A DNA stretch of 64,000 nt from Okapia johnstoni (Eukaryota; Chordata; Mammalia; Artiodactyla; Giraffidae). The notes beneath the pieces are model-generated. The model did not search any database and had not been told where the DNA came from. It worked only from the letters and a program-made list of their open reading frames with translations. This document shows, piece by piece, positions 54,641-64,000 of this stretch. Positions within the stretch are counted from its first letter, which is position 1. Each line of letters starts with the position of its first letter. The stretch spans positions 1,718,501 to 1,782,500 of the forward strand of contig CM044312.1 of NCBI GenBank assembly GCA_024291935.2. The letters are read 5' to 3'. Position numbers and translations under genes: made by a program.

Positions 54641-56544
54641 CCAGAGTCTCCCCTACACGTGTGGTTTAGTGATAGGGCTCCCCTGGCTTGTTTGCTTCCA
54701 CGGTACCACCCCCAACCCCACCTGTGACCCTTGCTTGTCTAGCTGCTTTGCCACCACCTAGACCAAGTCCATCCCTCTGATCACAAAGCTGCAGGTCCTC
54801 CCCACCTGCTCTGGGGGGAGGGCGGGAATGCCCCCAGGAGGGAAGACCCCAGACTCACCCCCCTTACCTGCTGCAGGTGGGTTTTCTCCCAGTGAATAGC
54901 CCTCAAGTTGTCACCCAGCCTGGGTTGTTTTCAGCGGCCAGTGCTGGAAGCGGGCAGTGAGGGCTGGAGGGCAGCGCAGAGCAGAGAGGACAGGTGTGAG
55001 GGAGGCATCGGTGGCTGAGCCCACACGACATGTGTCGGAACTCCCCGAAACTCGCAGCTGTGCTGCTGGAAGGGAAAGGTGCCCCCAGGGGAACAGTCCC
55101 GGCAGCTGTGGAGGGAGGGGGCAGTCTGTGTGTCGGCGGGGGTGGAGAGCGTGCAGCGTTGCAGGCAGACGGGAGTCAGCACGGGGCTGCTCTCGAGTCA
55201 TGCCTGGGTTTTCTGGATATTGCATCTGAGGCCCAACCACTTTCGCTCCGGTGGATGCTGACCACAGAGGAGCTCATCCGGCGCTGCCCGGGCAGGCGCA
55301 CCCCTTGCTGCCTGGTGCGGAGAACTGGCCCCTCGCAGTGCATGGCGAGCCCCTGGGCACTGCCCTCCTCGTCCCCCCGAGGGCTCGCTTATTCTTGAGA
55401 GGGAAGAGGGGAGACTGGGCATGCATTGTTTTCCAAGTCTCTGGATGTAGCTGTGTAGACAGTGGACAGGGAAGAATGTGGTTGGCCACGCTGGAACTGC
55501 TGAGCTGGAGCAGGAAACTGTCTGATACTCTTGAGCCGTGGAAAAGTGAACTGTTACGAGGGGGCTGTGCATGATGACACACACTTGTGTGCAGGTGGGT
55601 GAGTCTGCGAGGTGGTGTGCAGGGGGGGATGTGACCCCCAGCCACGTGACCACCGGTGGGTCACGCTGATCTCAGCCCAGCAGGTTCCTCGTTGCCCCAG
55701 AGAGACCAGACTGGAAATATCTAAAGGCCTCGTACTCTGTAATGATCCTAGCAGTCTGGTTGGGAATATTTATTTGAACAAAATTCTAGATTCTTGTACT
55801 AATAGCTTCTTTGATGTATGCACAAAGGAGAGGCTGCTTCAGTCTCAGATATTTTTGTTACATTTGTGATCAAAGCTGGAGATTTAAGCAAACCCTCTTG
55901 GCGATGTTCAAGATGCCATCCTCTTAGGCTCACTTCCTGCCCCTAATGACGGGCATTACCGTCCTATTGTGGGGCAGCCGCACCAAGCTTCCCTGGCGGT
56001 GTCCGCGTCACCAGGTGGCAGGACTTGAAAGGCTCACCTGCTCGAAATTATCTTCCACCCCTGGGCGCTCTGGTGCCTGCAAGCCCACCTTTGGGAACTG
56101 CTTCCCCAGGGTTACGGAGTTACACTTCCAAGATTCATTTTTAAATTCCGAATTCTTCCTAGAAATGATAACGAACTGCGCCCCTGGTGCCAGAACGGGG
56201 ATTTGTTCCTTTCACACCTTCTCACCCGCTCTGGGGGCGACTTTGATCAGCGGCGCAGGTGGGGAGGAGCAGGTGCCACAGGATGACTGTCCATCTCAGC
56301 AGCTGCCGAAGTCTCACGACCGGTCCCCCCGCGTCCTGGGACCCTTCCCTCCACTCCGCCCTGAGTTCACGCGCCGGCCCGGTTCTCCTTGCAGTCAGAG
56401 TTCTTTTCGCTGTAACAACCAGAACCCCATTCAAGATAGCTTTAGTTAAAATGGGAGAGGTGTTTATTTTCAGGAGCTGGAGAAGCCAAAGATGGGACGT
56501 GATGATCAGTGGGGTCTCAGGTCAGCTGGGGGTGCAGACAGATA
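54641..56544. other. Long unique stretch, GC-rich
   Basis: No transposon recognised. GC-rich with a CpG-denser part near 55250-55400. Open frames up to 167 codons on either strand overlap each other and show no domain. Confidence 0.45.
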
Positions 56545-56756
56545 ATCCTTCCCAAGGTGGCTCAGGGGTAAGGAATCCCATTGCTGGAGACGCAAGAGAC
56601 GCAGGTTTGATCCCTGGGTCAGGAGGATCCCCTGGAGAAGGAAATGGCAACCCTCTCCAGTCTTCTTGCCTGAGAATCCCGTGGACAGAGGAGCCTGGCG
56701 GGCTAACGTCCATGGGGTCGAAAAGAGTCGGACACGACTTAGCGACTGAACAACAC
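56545..56756 (+). mobile_element. Bov-tA SINE
   Basis: Forward Bov-tA: 'atccttcccaaggtggctcag' type head, B-box-like 'ggtttgatccctgg' near 56604, 'ggcaaccctctccagtcttc' near 56646, 3' motif 'gagtcggacacgacttagcg' near 56725. No clear duplication. Confidence 0.93.
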
Positions 56757-58034
56757 CGACCCGGCGGTGCTGCTGTTCCTGTCCGGTCGCATCGCTCTCA
56801 CGTCACGCACTGGCTTCCTCCACTTAAACAGGGTTGAGTCTGGCCACCCCGTGTCACCCCAGCCCCTGTGCCCTCACACACTGCCTCATTCCCTCTGTAT
56901 CTCTTGGCTCAGATTTCTGAGAAACACTCTGGCCGACTCAGCTTGACTTGGTGTGGGAAGTGCCTTTGTGCCAGTGATGCTCCAGTAGCTGTGCCAGGGA
57001 GGGTGGGGTTCTGGGATCTTGCTCTCCGCCCCCTCCGCGACTAGGAGGGGCCCCCAGAGGTGCGGCGGTGGTGGGGGGGGTGGGTGGGGGCAGGCGGTCA
57101 TGACTGTCCCTAGGGCACATGGAGACCGGGGCTTTGTGAGCACAGCCAGAGCCTTGCTTTCTTGGGGGTTAGCGGCTGTGTTTGCAAAAATACCTGTAGC
57201 GAAAATCCATTGTTTCAGAAAGGCTCAAGGCAGTGTGGGCAGCAGGAGCAAGTCAGGGGCCCCTGCAGCCATAGTAGAGGAGTTTTGAAAGAAGGATGTG
57301 GCTTGGGCTATAACATGAGGCGTCAGTGTTGCCCTGGGCGATAGAGGGCCAAAGAAATGATTAGCTCCTTGGGGTTACCAAGGTAGCCAAAAGTGAAGAG
57401 ATAAATTGGGCCCTGACCTTCCCACTTCCTGAAATCCTGGCAGAGTGACAGCTACACGGAGCAGCTGTAAAATCCATAAGTTTCCTAGAATCTCCAGGTT
57501 GGCAAGGCCCTGAAGGGAGGGGCAACTGGTCCCAGCTCAGGTCCACGTTTGCTCAGGCGTGTCTGCTGATGGGAAGGCTGAAATCCGTCCTCCACGTCCC
57601 AGAGCAGCTGTGTGTGTTCCCAGCTCTGGGAGGAGCTCTGCCGGACTCTGTCCTATGCAGCTCACCCCCGGAAGGCAGGCCCGGTGACCGCGTCCTTGGG
57701 GAGGCAGCCTCGTCCCCTGCTCCTCCCGCCTTTGGAGCAGACGAGCTGACCACGTCTGCAGGTTCCTGTTAGCAGTGGAGCGTCTCTTTCTTATCTGCAG
57801 GACCCCAAACCGGCACATCTGTGCTGTGAGCCCTAAGGTCTCACCCAGAAAACCCATCCGGTTGGACTTTGCTTCATTCATATCTTTTCCCTCTTTAACA
57901 CTGTAGCTGAGACCATGGGGGTGCTCTCTGCTCGTCTCTGCTGGCGTGGGGGACCATGACTCAGGGGACGGCGTCTGGGGGGAGGCCTAGGGCGGGCTGA
58001 GAGGAAAGGCTGTGTTGTCTGTGTATTTTTTTAA
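56757..58034. other. Unassigned unique sequence with G-quadruplex motif
   Basis: Mixed, partly GC-rich; strong G-run cluster at 57073-57090. Nothing recognised as gene or transposon. Confidence 0.45.
57073..57090 (+). other. G-quadruplex motif
   Basis: G8-T-G3-T-G5: the G8 run can supply two G3 tracts, giving four tracts with 1-2-base loops. A dense, stable-looking quadruplex sequence; activity not shown. Confidence 0.7.
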
Positions 58035-58285
58035 GATTCAGACTGTGTGGGTCTTTACAACGGGAGTACGCTTGACTCACGATGTGTTAGTCTCTGCTCT
58101 ATAGCAAAGTGACTCGGTCATGCCTATGTACACGTTCTTTTTCTCATATTCTTTCCATCACGGTTCATCCCAGGACGTTGGGTGGAGGTCCCTGTGCTGT
58201 GCAGTAGGACCATGGTGTTTATCCATTCTGAGGTTTGCATCCGCTCATCCCAGCCCATCCCCACCCCCCGAGGCTGTGTTATTTT
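58035..58285 (-). mobile_element. L1 3'-UTR fragment, antisense
   Basis: Diverged antisense L1 3'-UTR: 'ctctatagcaaagtgactcgg' type near 58097, 'catattctttccatcacgg' near 58145, 'tccctgtgctgtgcagtagg' at 58189, 'gcatccgctcatcccagccc' near 58237. Confidence 0.78.
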
Positions 58286-59529
58286 AGATGTTTGCCTGTT
58301 TGAAGAAAGAAAGCATATTTTGTTCAACATGCTGCTGTCTGCACGTTCATTTCCTTCACAACAGAACAAGGTTCTGGAAGCGTCATTTCTCTGGATCGCT
58401 TGCTCATTTAGCTCAGAAGGTTGGGAACCTGTGAGCAGGATCTGAACCATAGATGCAGGTCCGGCAGGAAGATCCGGTTCTGTTTACTGGGCCCGTTTGC
58501 TTTGACTTGGGAAGGGTCCTTGTTGCTCAGGGACCTCACAGTTGGGTGCCTGGCATGGAGCATAAACCAGGGGCCAGAAATAACAGAGAGGAAGCAGGCG
58601 GAGGGCTCCGGGGGAGATGCTGAGACGTCACTGTTTACAGAGGTTTGACTCTGACGTGGGGAGCGTGGGCCTGCGGACCAGCTCCAGGCCCGGGTTTATC
58701 CAGCAGGCACGATTCCCCAGCCTCTCCATTAACTCTGAGATTAAGAATAAGTTATCACCTTGGAGAAGGTGCTGTCTAGGGATCAAGGAGCAGTCGCTGT
58801 CTCTGTTGGCCTCATGCGTTGTCATCATTGTTAGCCTCCAAGAGACAGAAAGCATGTGGATTTGTGATCGATTTACAGAAATGAAGGCAGACAGAATGCA
58901 CCAGTGGTTCTGAGGCTTCCAAACGGTTCTGACGCAAGGAGGGGTTACATCCTTTCTGTCTTCTTCCTAAAGGATCTTTAGGGAAAGATGATGCTTTTTG
59001 AGCTTTCTGTTGTATGAGGAGTCAATTTTATGGACTTCATATTTATTCATTTTGATACAGTTGGGGTTTCTTCTGAAGTCCAGGTGGATCTGAGAGTCTC
59101 ATTGGGATGGTTTGTGGGCAGCACACAGGTGGGAAGTCTGCATTACTGAGGGTCAGGTTCCTTTTCAGAGCTGGGTGTTTGGAGCTGGGGGCAGGTCGGT
59201 CCAGCGTACACTGACCATGTGTGATGGCAGGAAGAGGGCACCTGCCTGCTCTGAGCTCCTCCATCTCCCGGGAGAGGGGAGCTGGGGGCCCACACGGCCT
59301 GCGAGTCACAGCAGACGGCTCATCCATGGAGGGGACACCGGGCGCTTTCAGACAGTGCAGCGTTTCTAAAGAAGTTGAACTTGACAAACAGTCACCAGCT
59401 GTGAGCTGGTGCTGCGGCGCCTTTTTATTAAAACCACCACGCTCTTTTGGAATGGAGAGAGCTTCATTGTGGAGATACTGTTAATGGGAAGAGGGTTCGG
59501 TCTGGAAATTTTGGGTAAACATGCTCTAA
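58286..59529. other. Unassigned unique sequence
   Basis: Mixed composition. Nothing recognised as gene or transposon. Confidence 0.45.
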
Positions 59530-59765
59530 GTTACTTCTCTGGTGGCTCAGATGGTAAAGAATCTGCCTGCAACACAGGAGACCCAAGTTGGATCCCGGGT
59601 TGGGAAAATCCCCTGTAAGAGGGCATGAAAACCCGCTCCAGGATTCTTGCCTGGTGAATCCCATGGACAGAGGAGCCTGGTGGGCTATAGTCCCTCTGGG
59701 GTGGCACGACTGAGTCGGGCAAGACTGAGTCGGACACGACTGAGTCGGACACGACTGAGTACACG
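59530..59765 (+). mobile_element. Bov-tA SINE with amplified tail
   Basis: Forward Bov-tA: 'cttctctggtggctcagatgg' type head, B-box-like 'gttggatcccggg' near 59588, body 'ctccaggattcttgcctgg' near 59636, then the 3' motif in four copies. Longer than usual because of the tail array. Confidence 0.92.
59705..59764 (+). repeat. 15-bp tandem repeat of the Bov-tA 3' motif
   Basis: Four units of CACGACTGAGTCGGA at 59705-59719, 59720-59734, 59735-59749 and 59750-59764, with single changes in units 1 and 2 and a diverged end in unit 4. The unit is the SINE's own 3' sequence multiplied. Confidence 0.93.
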
Positions 59766-59987
59766 CAGAGGAATCATCGTGATTGGAATGCTGGTGCAGA
59801 AGGAAGACAAGTGGAGACCTTTATGCTTGGTTAGCGGATTTGGGGATTTGATATGTGCGTGTATGGGAATGATTAGCGTGGTAAGTTAGCACTCGCCACC
59901 TTTCATTAAGTTAACACTCATCACCTTTCAGCTGTAGGGTTTTTCTTCTGATGAGAACTTTTAAGATTTACTCTCTTAGAAACTTTC

Positions 59988-60078
59988 TTTTTTTTTTTTT
60001 TTTATTACATATACAGTTCCCTGTGCCGCACAGTAAATCCTCGTTGCTTATCTATTTTACTTAATTTCTAAAAACTTG
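59988..60078 (-). mobile_element. L1 3'-UTR scrap with T16 run
   Basis: T16 (59988-60003) followed by 'acagttccctgtgccgcacag' type sequence near 60013 and 'cctcgttgcttatctatttt' at 60038, the antisense L1 3'-UTR block. Only about 75 bp. Confidence 0.7.
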
Positions 60079-60079
60079 T

Positions 60080-60188
60080 TGACCTGCCACGCAGTATGTG
60101 GGATCTAGCTCCCCAGCCAAGGATGGAGCCTGTACCCCCTGCATTGGAAGCATGGAGTCTTAACCACTGCACCGCCAGGGAGGTCCTG
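60080..60188 (-). mobile_element. CHR-type SINE, partial
   Basis: Reverse CHR SINE: 'gacctgccacgcagtatgtg' near 60081, 'ccccctgcattggaagcatgg' type near 60135, and head complement 'accgccagggaggtcctg' near 60171. Truncated to about 109 bp. Confidence 0.87.
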
Positions 60189-61384
60189 CAACTTTCAAAC
60201 GTGCAACCCAGTGTTGCTCATCGTAGTGTCTCGTGGGATCTCACACAGACCTGTGTTGCTGGGATATTGTTTCCTAGAGCAGCAAGCACTTAGAGACACA
60301 TGTAGAGAAATATGAGAGAGGGGCGGGTGCTGGGGGCTGTGCATGTCCTTCCAGGCAGGAAGTCAGTGAGCGCCGCAATCCTGGGGGAGAGAGCCAGCCG
60401 ACGGGGCAGCGAGCGTCCACCTGCCCCGTCCGGGGCGTCGTTCCCGAGCGAGTTCAGCTTACCTCTTCTCTTGGTTTCCCTTTGCTTAATTGCAGGTGAT
60501 GATTCAAACAGAGCCTTCACCTGTGTGCGCCCGGCTTTCATCTTTGGCAGACAAAGCAGGCTGGGGCTGGGGCCTTGATCTGCGGCGAGCTCAGGGTCTG
60601 TGTATTAAAGGTGCTGCATCACCCTCAGGCTTTTAAGGTTTTTTTTTTTTCTACTGGGTTAAATTGATGAGCATGTATAATAAATTGAAGCTTTGTTGTT
60701 TGGCAGATTTAAAAAAAATTGTTATTCTTTTATCAGTTCAGACGCTGCTGGGGGGTGTAGCATTTCCCTCCACGTCTCAGATCTGCCCTGAGATTTGTAA
60801 TTGACTCGGATGTGCTTTGATATTACAAATATTTTCGTATGTTTCTCCTTCTCAAATAATCACCCTAAATCCAGGTATCCGAGAGTCTGGCTATGTAGTG
60901 TTTAGAGTCATCGCAGAGTCTGAGCTGGGCCCGGCTGCCCGCTGCCCTTCTCTGCGCCTCTCTGCCCTGAAGAGTGGGGCCAGACACACCTGTGCTGACC
61001 TTCTCGTGTGACCCTGGAGCGTCTGGGACGTGCTGGGTCCACTCTCTGCTGGACACGGGGTGTCACGTGTGGCAGACGGTGCTGTTCTTCTGTTTGTTTC
61101 TCTGGAGTTTCATTCCCATTCAGAGAGCAAGTAAAAGAATTGAGTGAATATCTGATGTGTTCTTAGGGCTGCTTGCCATTGAGAAGCACCCCAGATCGGA
61201 AAGGCCAAATATACATAACACCTGAACTGGTAAATCTGAGAGTAGTTGGTTTTGGACAAGCTTGTCTGGGGTGGTAAGCGTACTGTGTGAGCAGACGGTG
61301 TGTAGGCCCTGTGTTCTGTGTGGAGAGGGGGTCATTTAAAGGATGCTGTTAAACATCACTGCCGTGGCATGGCTGAGTACAAGA
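60189..61384. other. Unassigned unique sequence
   Basis: GC-rich near 60320-60440 and 60930-61080, otherwise mixed. Nothing recognised. Confidence 0.45.
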
Positions 61385-61490
61385 TAACATGTGTGTGTCT
61401 GTGTGATATGACACATGTGTGTGATATGACGTGTGTGTGTGATGTGGCATGTGTGATGTGTATGTGTGATAACGATGTATGGGTGACTGA
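61385..61490 (+). repeat. TG-rich low-complexity region
   Basis: Irregular TGTGTGA/TGATATGAC words repeated over about 100 bp ('gtgtgatatgac' at least twice, 61410 and 61430). A decayed (TG)n-derived minisatellite. Confidence 0.8.
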
Positions 61491-62103
61491 CATATCCATT
61501 GTGCGGTGGGAGGAGAGAATAGGGACCAAATGGCCTTTCCTTTGACTCCAGCGGGGCGCCATGCTCGGCGCTGTGGGGGAGGTCACAGGCAACACGGGGA
61601 GGTGCTGTTGGCGTGGGTTTCAGGCTTCGCTGTTCTCCTTGGGGTGAGGTGATTGAACTCTGCCTCTGCTTGCTGAAATGCTCAGCTCCTCTTAATTCTT
61701 TGTAAATACAACTGAGTTCCTCGCCCCCGCCCCATGGCTTACTTCTGGTTTCATTCACTGGTGCGATTTGGCCTAATCGTATCTCTTGGAAATAATATGA
61801 GAAAGTTACGCTGTTTTACTCCATCAGATTTAATAAGTTTGGATGCTTTCCAAGTATGAGGCATTAATCACACTTAAACCCAGGCCTCAATAGTTCATGC
61901 ACCCGGAGTATTCATGTCAGAGACATAAAACAACCTGCTTTAATGCCCACAGTTTTCTTTAAATTGAGCACTTGCCTTGTGTTAATAAAACTTGCTTTGT
62001 ACCGAGGAGCTGGGATAAGGACTGGGGGTGGGGATTTTTATGTCATGTAAAGCATTTCATGGCTGAATTTCCCTTCCCTATCTTAAAGCTTTGCAGGAAT
62101 GAT

Positions 62104-62105
<2 letters not shown>
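61491..62105. other. Unassigned unique sequence
   Basis: The AT-rich part 61790-62000 looks compositionally like ancestral non-coding sequence. No gene or transposon recognised. Confidence 0.45.

Positions 62106-62139
<34 letters not shown>
62106..62139 (+). repeat. (GT)n microsatellite
   Basis: About 16-17 GT units directly next to a Bov-tA insertion. Confidence 0.95.
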
Positions 62140-62140
<1 letters not shown>

Positions 62141-62141
<1 letters not shown>

Positions 62142-62349
62142 AAAGTGAAAGTGTTAGTCACTCAGTTGTGTCTAACTCTTTGCGACCCCATGGACTGTTG
62201 CCCCCCGGGCTCCTCTGCCAATTCTCCAGGCAAGAATACTGGAGTGGGTTGTCATTTCCTTCTCCAGGGGATCTTCCCAACCCAGTGGCTGAACTTGGGT
62301 CTCCTGCGTTGCGGCAGATTCTTTACCATCTGAGCTACCAGGGAAGCCC
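62141..62349 (-). mobile_element. Bov-tA SINE
   Basis: Reverse Bov-tA: 'gaaagtgaaagtgttagtcac' type start, 'aagaatactggagtgggttg' near 62233, head complement 'gagctaccagggaagccc' at 62332. It abuts the GT microsatellite on its left. Confidence 0.93.
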
Positions 62350-63571
62350 ATGTATACATATAATATAATATATATACATACGTAGTGCAGAATAAGAAGA
62401 CAGGAGTTGCACCTTAGCCGTGTGCAGAGTGTGGTCTCCACCAGCGAGATGGAGAGCAGCGTGGTCTTTGCCATCAGATGGCCTTCCTACTCTCAGCGTT
62501 TCTATTTGAGATGACGGTGGAACTGGACTCGGGGATCTGCCTGTTGTCCAGTGGGTGGGTGTGATGTTCGTTGACCAGATGGCTTGCTGTGAGTGTGGGC
62601 AGGGCTGCAGGGAGGCAGATACATGAAAATGAAAAAGGACTTCCTTCATCACCAGTGTCTGTTTGGTCTCTTTCTCAGGTTGGTTTGGCTGGAGTTTCCC
62701 CCACCCCCGCCCCATTTTCCTTTTTTTTAAATCCAGGTCTCTGTGCTGCCCAAGTCTTGGGTCTTCCCTAGACATTAATTTCAAGGCCAGCATCGTTGAA
62801 GCCATCTGCAAGGAGCCCTCTAACACCCCAAAAGAATTTCACTCTGGAGGTCAGTTCTTAGAGCCCCTTTGGTTCACAGTCTCTCCTCCATCCTTATGAA
62901 GAGAACGCTGTCTAAACCATTTTTGTTTTGGCTGGAAAGTCTTCATGTTGTAGCAGTTATTTTAGGGTTTGCTCAGTGACAAGAGTTCTCATTTGTTGGT
63001 ATTTTGCTGATGATTCTACCATGTCCTTAGAGAGATTGGCTCGGGTGGACTGAGTTCCCCTGAGAGTCAGGGCTCCTGGGGGAGGGGGTGGCCTTCCTGA
63101 CACGGGGTGTCGGGGGTGGGCTCCTCCCTGCATCTGACCCGCCACCCATCTGACCCTTCTCGTCTGGCCTTCCACGTGTCTCACGCATAGTCCTCAATCG
63201 GAGGACTTTTGGAAGGCTGCACGAACACATTTTATTTCTTTGGGGTAAAACTGCACATGTGAGGTGTTTCAACTTCAATCTGAGAACAGAATAAACTCTC
63301 TGGACTAAAACAAAACAAGTGAGAAAACAAATACATATAACACATTGAAAAATCCTAATATAATAGGAGACAGTTTATAATTGTATAAACTCAGTTGATT
63401 CACTTGAGGCAAATGATATAGCTGTACAGTGTCTTTTGTCTCTCTCTTATAATCTACGCTGACAAGGAGTCTGTATTTAGAAACTATGGCTCAGCTCTAT
63501 GTGGAATTTGTTGGTTTCAAACTGTGCAAATGTCCAAAATTAACACCACCCTTTGTTTTAATGTTCAGAGT
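62350..63571. other. Unassigned unique sequence
   Basis: Mixed composition with short TA-rich part near 62355-62380. The antisense frame 62335-62826 has no domain. Nothing recognised. Confidence 0.45.
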
Positions 63572-64000
63572 TTCAGTTCAGTTCAGTCACTCAGTCGTGT
63601 CCGACTCTTTGCGACACCATGAATTGCAGCACGCCAGGCCTCTCTGTCCATCGCCAACTCCCGGAGTCTACCCAAACCCATGTGCATCGAGTCGGTGATG
63701 CCATCCAACAATCTCATCCTCTGTTGTCCCCTTCTCCTCCTGCCCCCAATCCTTCCCAGCATCAGGGTCTTTTCCAATGAGTCAACTCTTCGCATGAGGT
63801 GGCCAAAGTATTGGAGTTTCAGCTTCAACATCAGTCCTTCCAATGAACACCCAGGACTGATCTCCTTTAGGATGGACTGGTTGGATCTCCCTGCAGTCCA
63901 AGGGACTCTCAAGAGTCTTCTCTAACACCACAGTTCAAAAGCATCAATTCTGCGGTGCTCAGCTTTCTTCACCGTCCAACTCTCACATCCATACATGACC
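63572..64000 (-). mobile_element. BovB LINE 3' end, antisense, continues past window
   Basis: Starts 'cagttcagttcagtcactcag' type at 63573 and runs to the window end within the RT C-terminal region. The minus-strand frame 63912-63583 ([11 protein letters not shown]..., [14 protein letters not shown]) is open for 109 codons, so the copy is little decayed in this part, though RT and endonuclease would lie outside the window if present. Confidence 0.95.

Overview
The window is nuclear DNA of a ruminant, most likely a bovid. The evidence is its mobile elements: many copies of Bov-tA and Bov-A2 SINEs, seven pieces of the BovB (RTE-type) LINE, cetartiodactyl CHR-type tRNA-derived SINEs, bovine-type L1, and older mammalian L1, MIR and LTR remnants. 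I found no protein-coding gene, exon or functional tRNA that I can support. Every long open frame lies in a transposon, in a stop-free simple repeat, or in unremarkable unique sequence. The window reads as intergenic or deep intronic DNA.

Layout. 1-9 kb: L1 3'-UTR, Bov-tA, MIR, a TIR-bearing DNA transposon split by a BovB, a second BovB in inverse orientation, Bov-tA, CHR SINE and a Bov-A2 monomer. 9-15 kb: L1 tail, MIR, a 24-copy 35/36-bp minisatellite (10.64-11.50 kb), moderately GC-rich unique sequence, then a SINE cluster including a Bov-A2 nested in a Bov-tA. 16-22 kb: old antisense L1 remnants and an 891-bp insert holding only the 5' end of a bovine L1, flanked by target-site-like duplications. 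22-26 kb: mostly unique, with a CpG-rich patch near 22.5 kb. 26.7-31.6 kb: Bov-tA, antisense L1, an LTR-like repeat split by a BovB, and a CHR SINE split by another BovB; the two BovB copies form a large inverted pair. 31.6-38.2 kb: mostly unique, with one BovB, one Bov-tA and an L1 3' piece. 38.2-39.2 kb: a 982-bp tract made only of T and G. 41-42.5 kb: L1 ORF2 3' end. 43.5-45.1 kb: a 1.6-kb (TCCA)n-derived satellite. 46-54.6 kb: microsatellite, antisense L1 blocks pierced by CHR, Bov-tA and BovB insertions. 54.6-64 kb: mostly unique with scattered SINE and L1 pieces, ending inside a BovB that runs off the window.

There is no operon or pathway here. The content is layers of retrotransposition, and nested insertions with target-site duplications give a relative order of events. 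The least explained sequence is the T/G-only tract and the L1 5'-end-only insertion. Family names are from recognition of consensus-like sequence, not from a database search, and element edges without target-site duplications are approximate.
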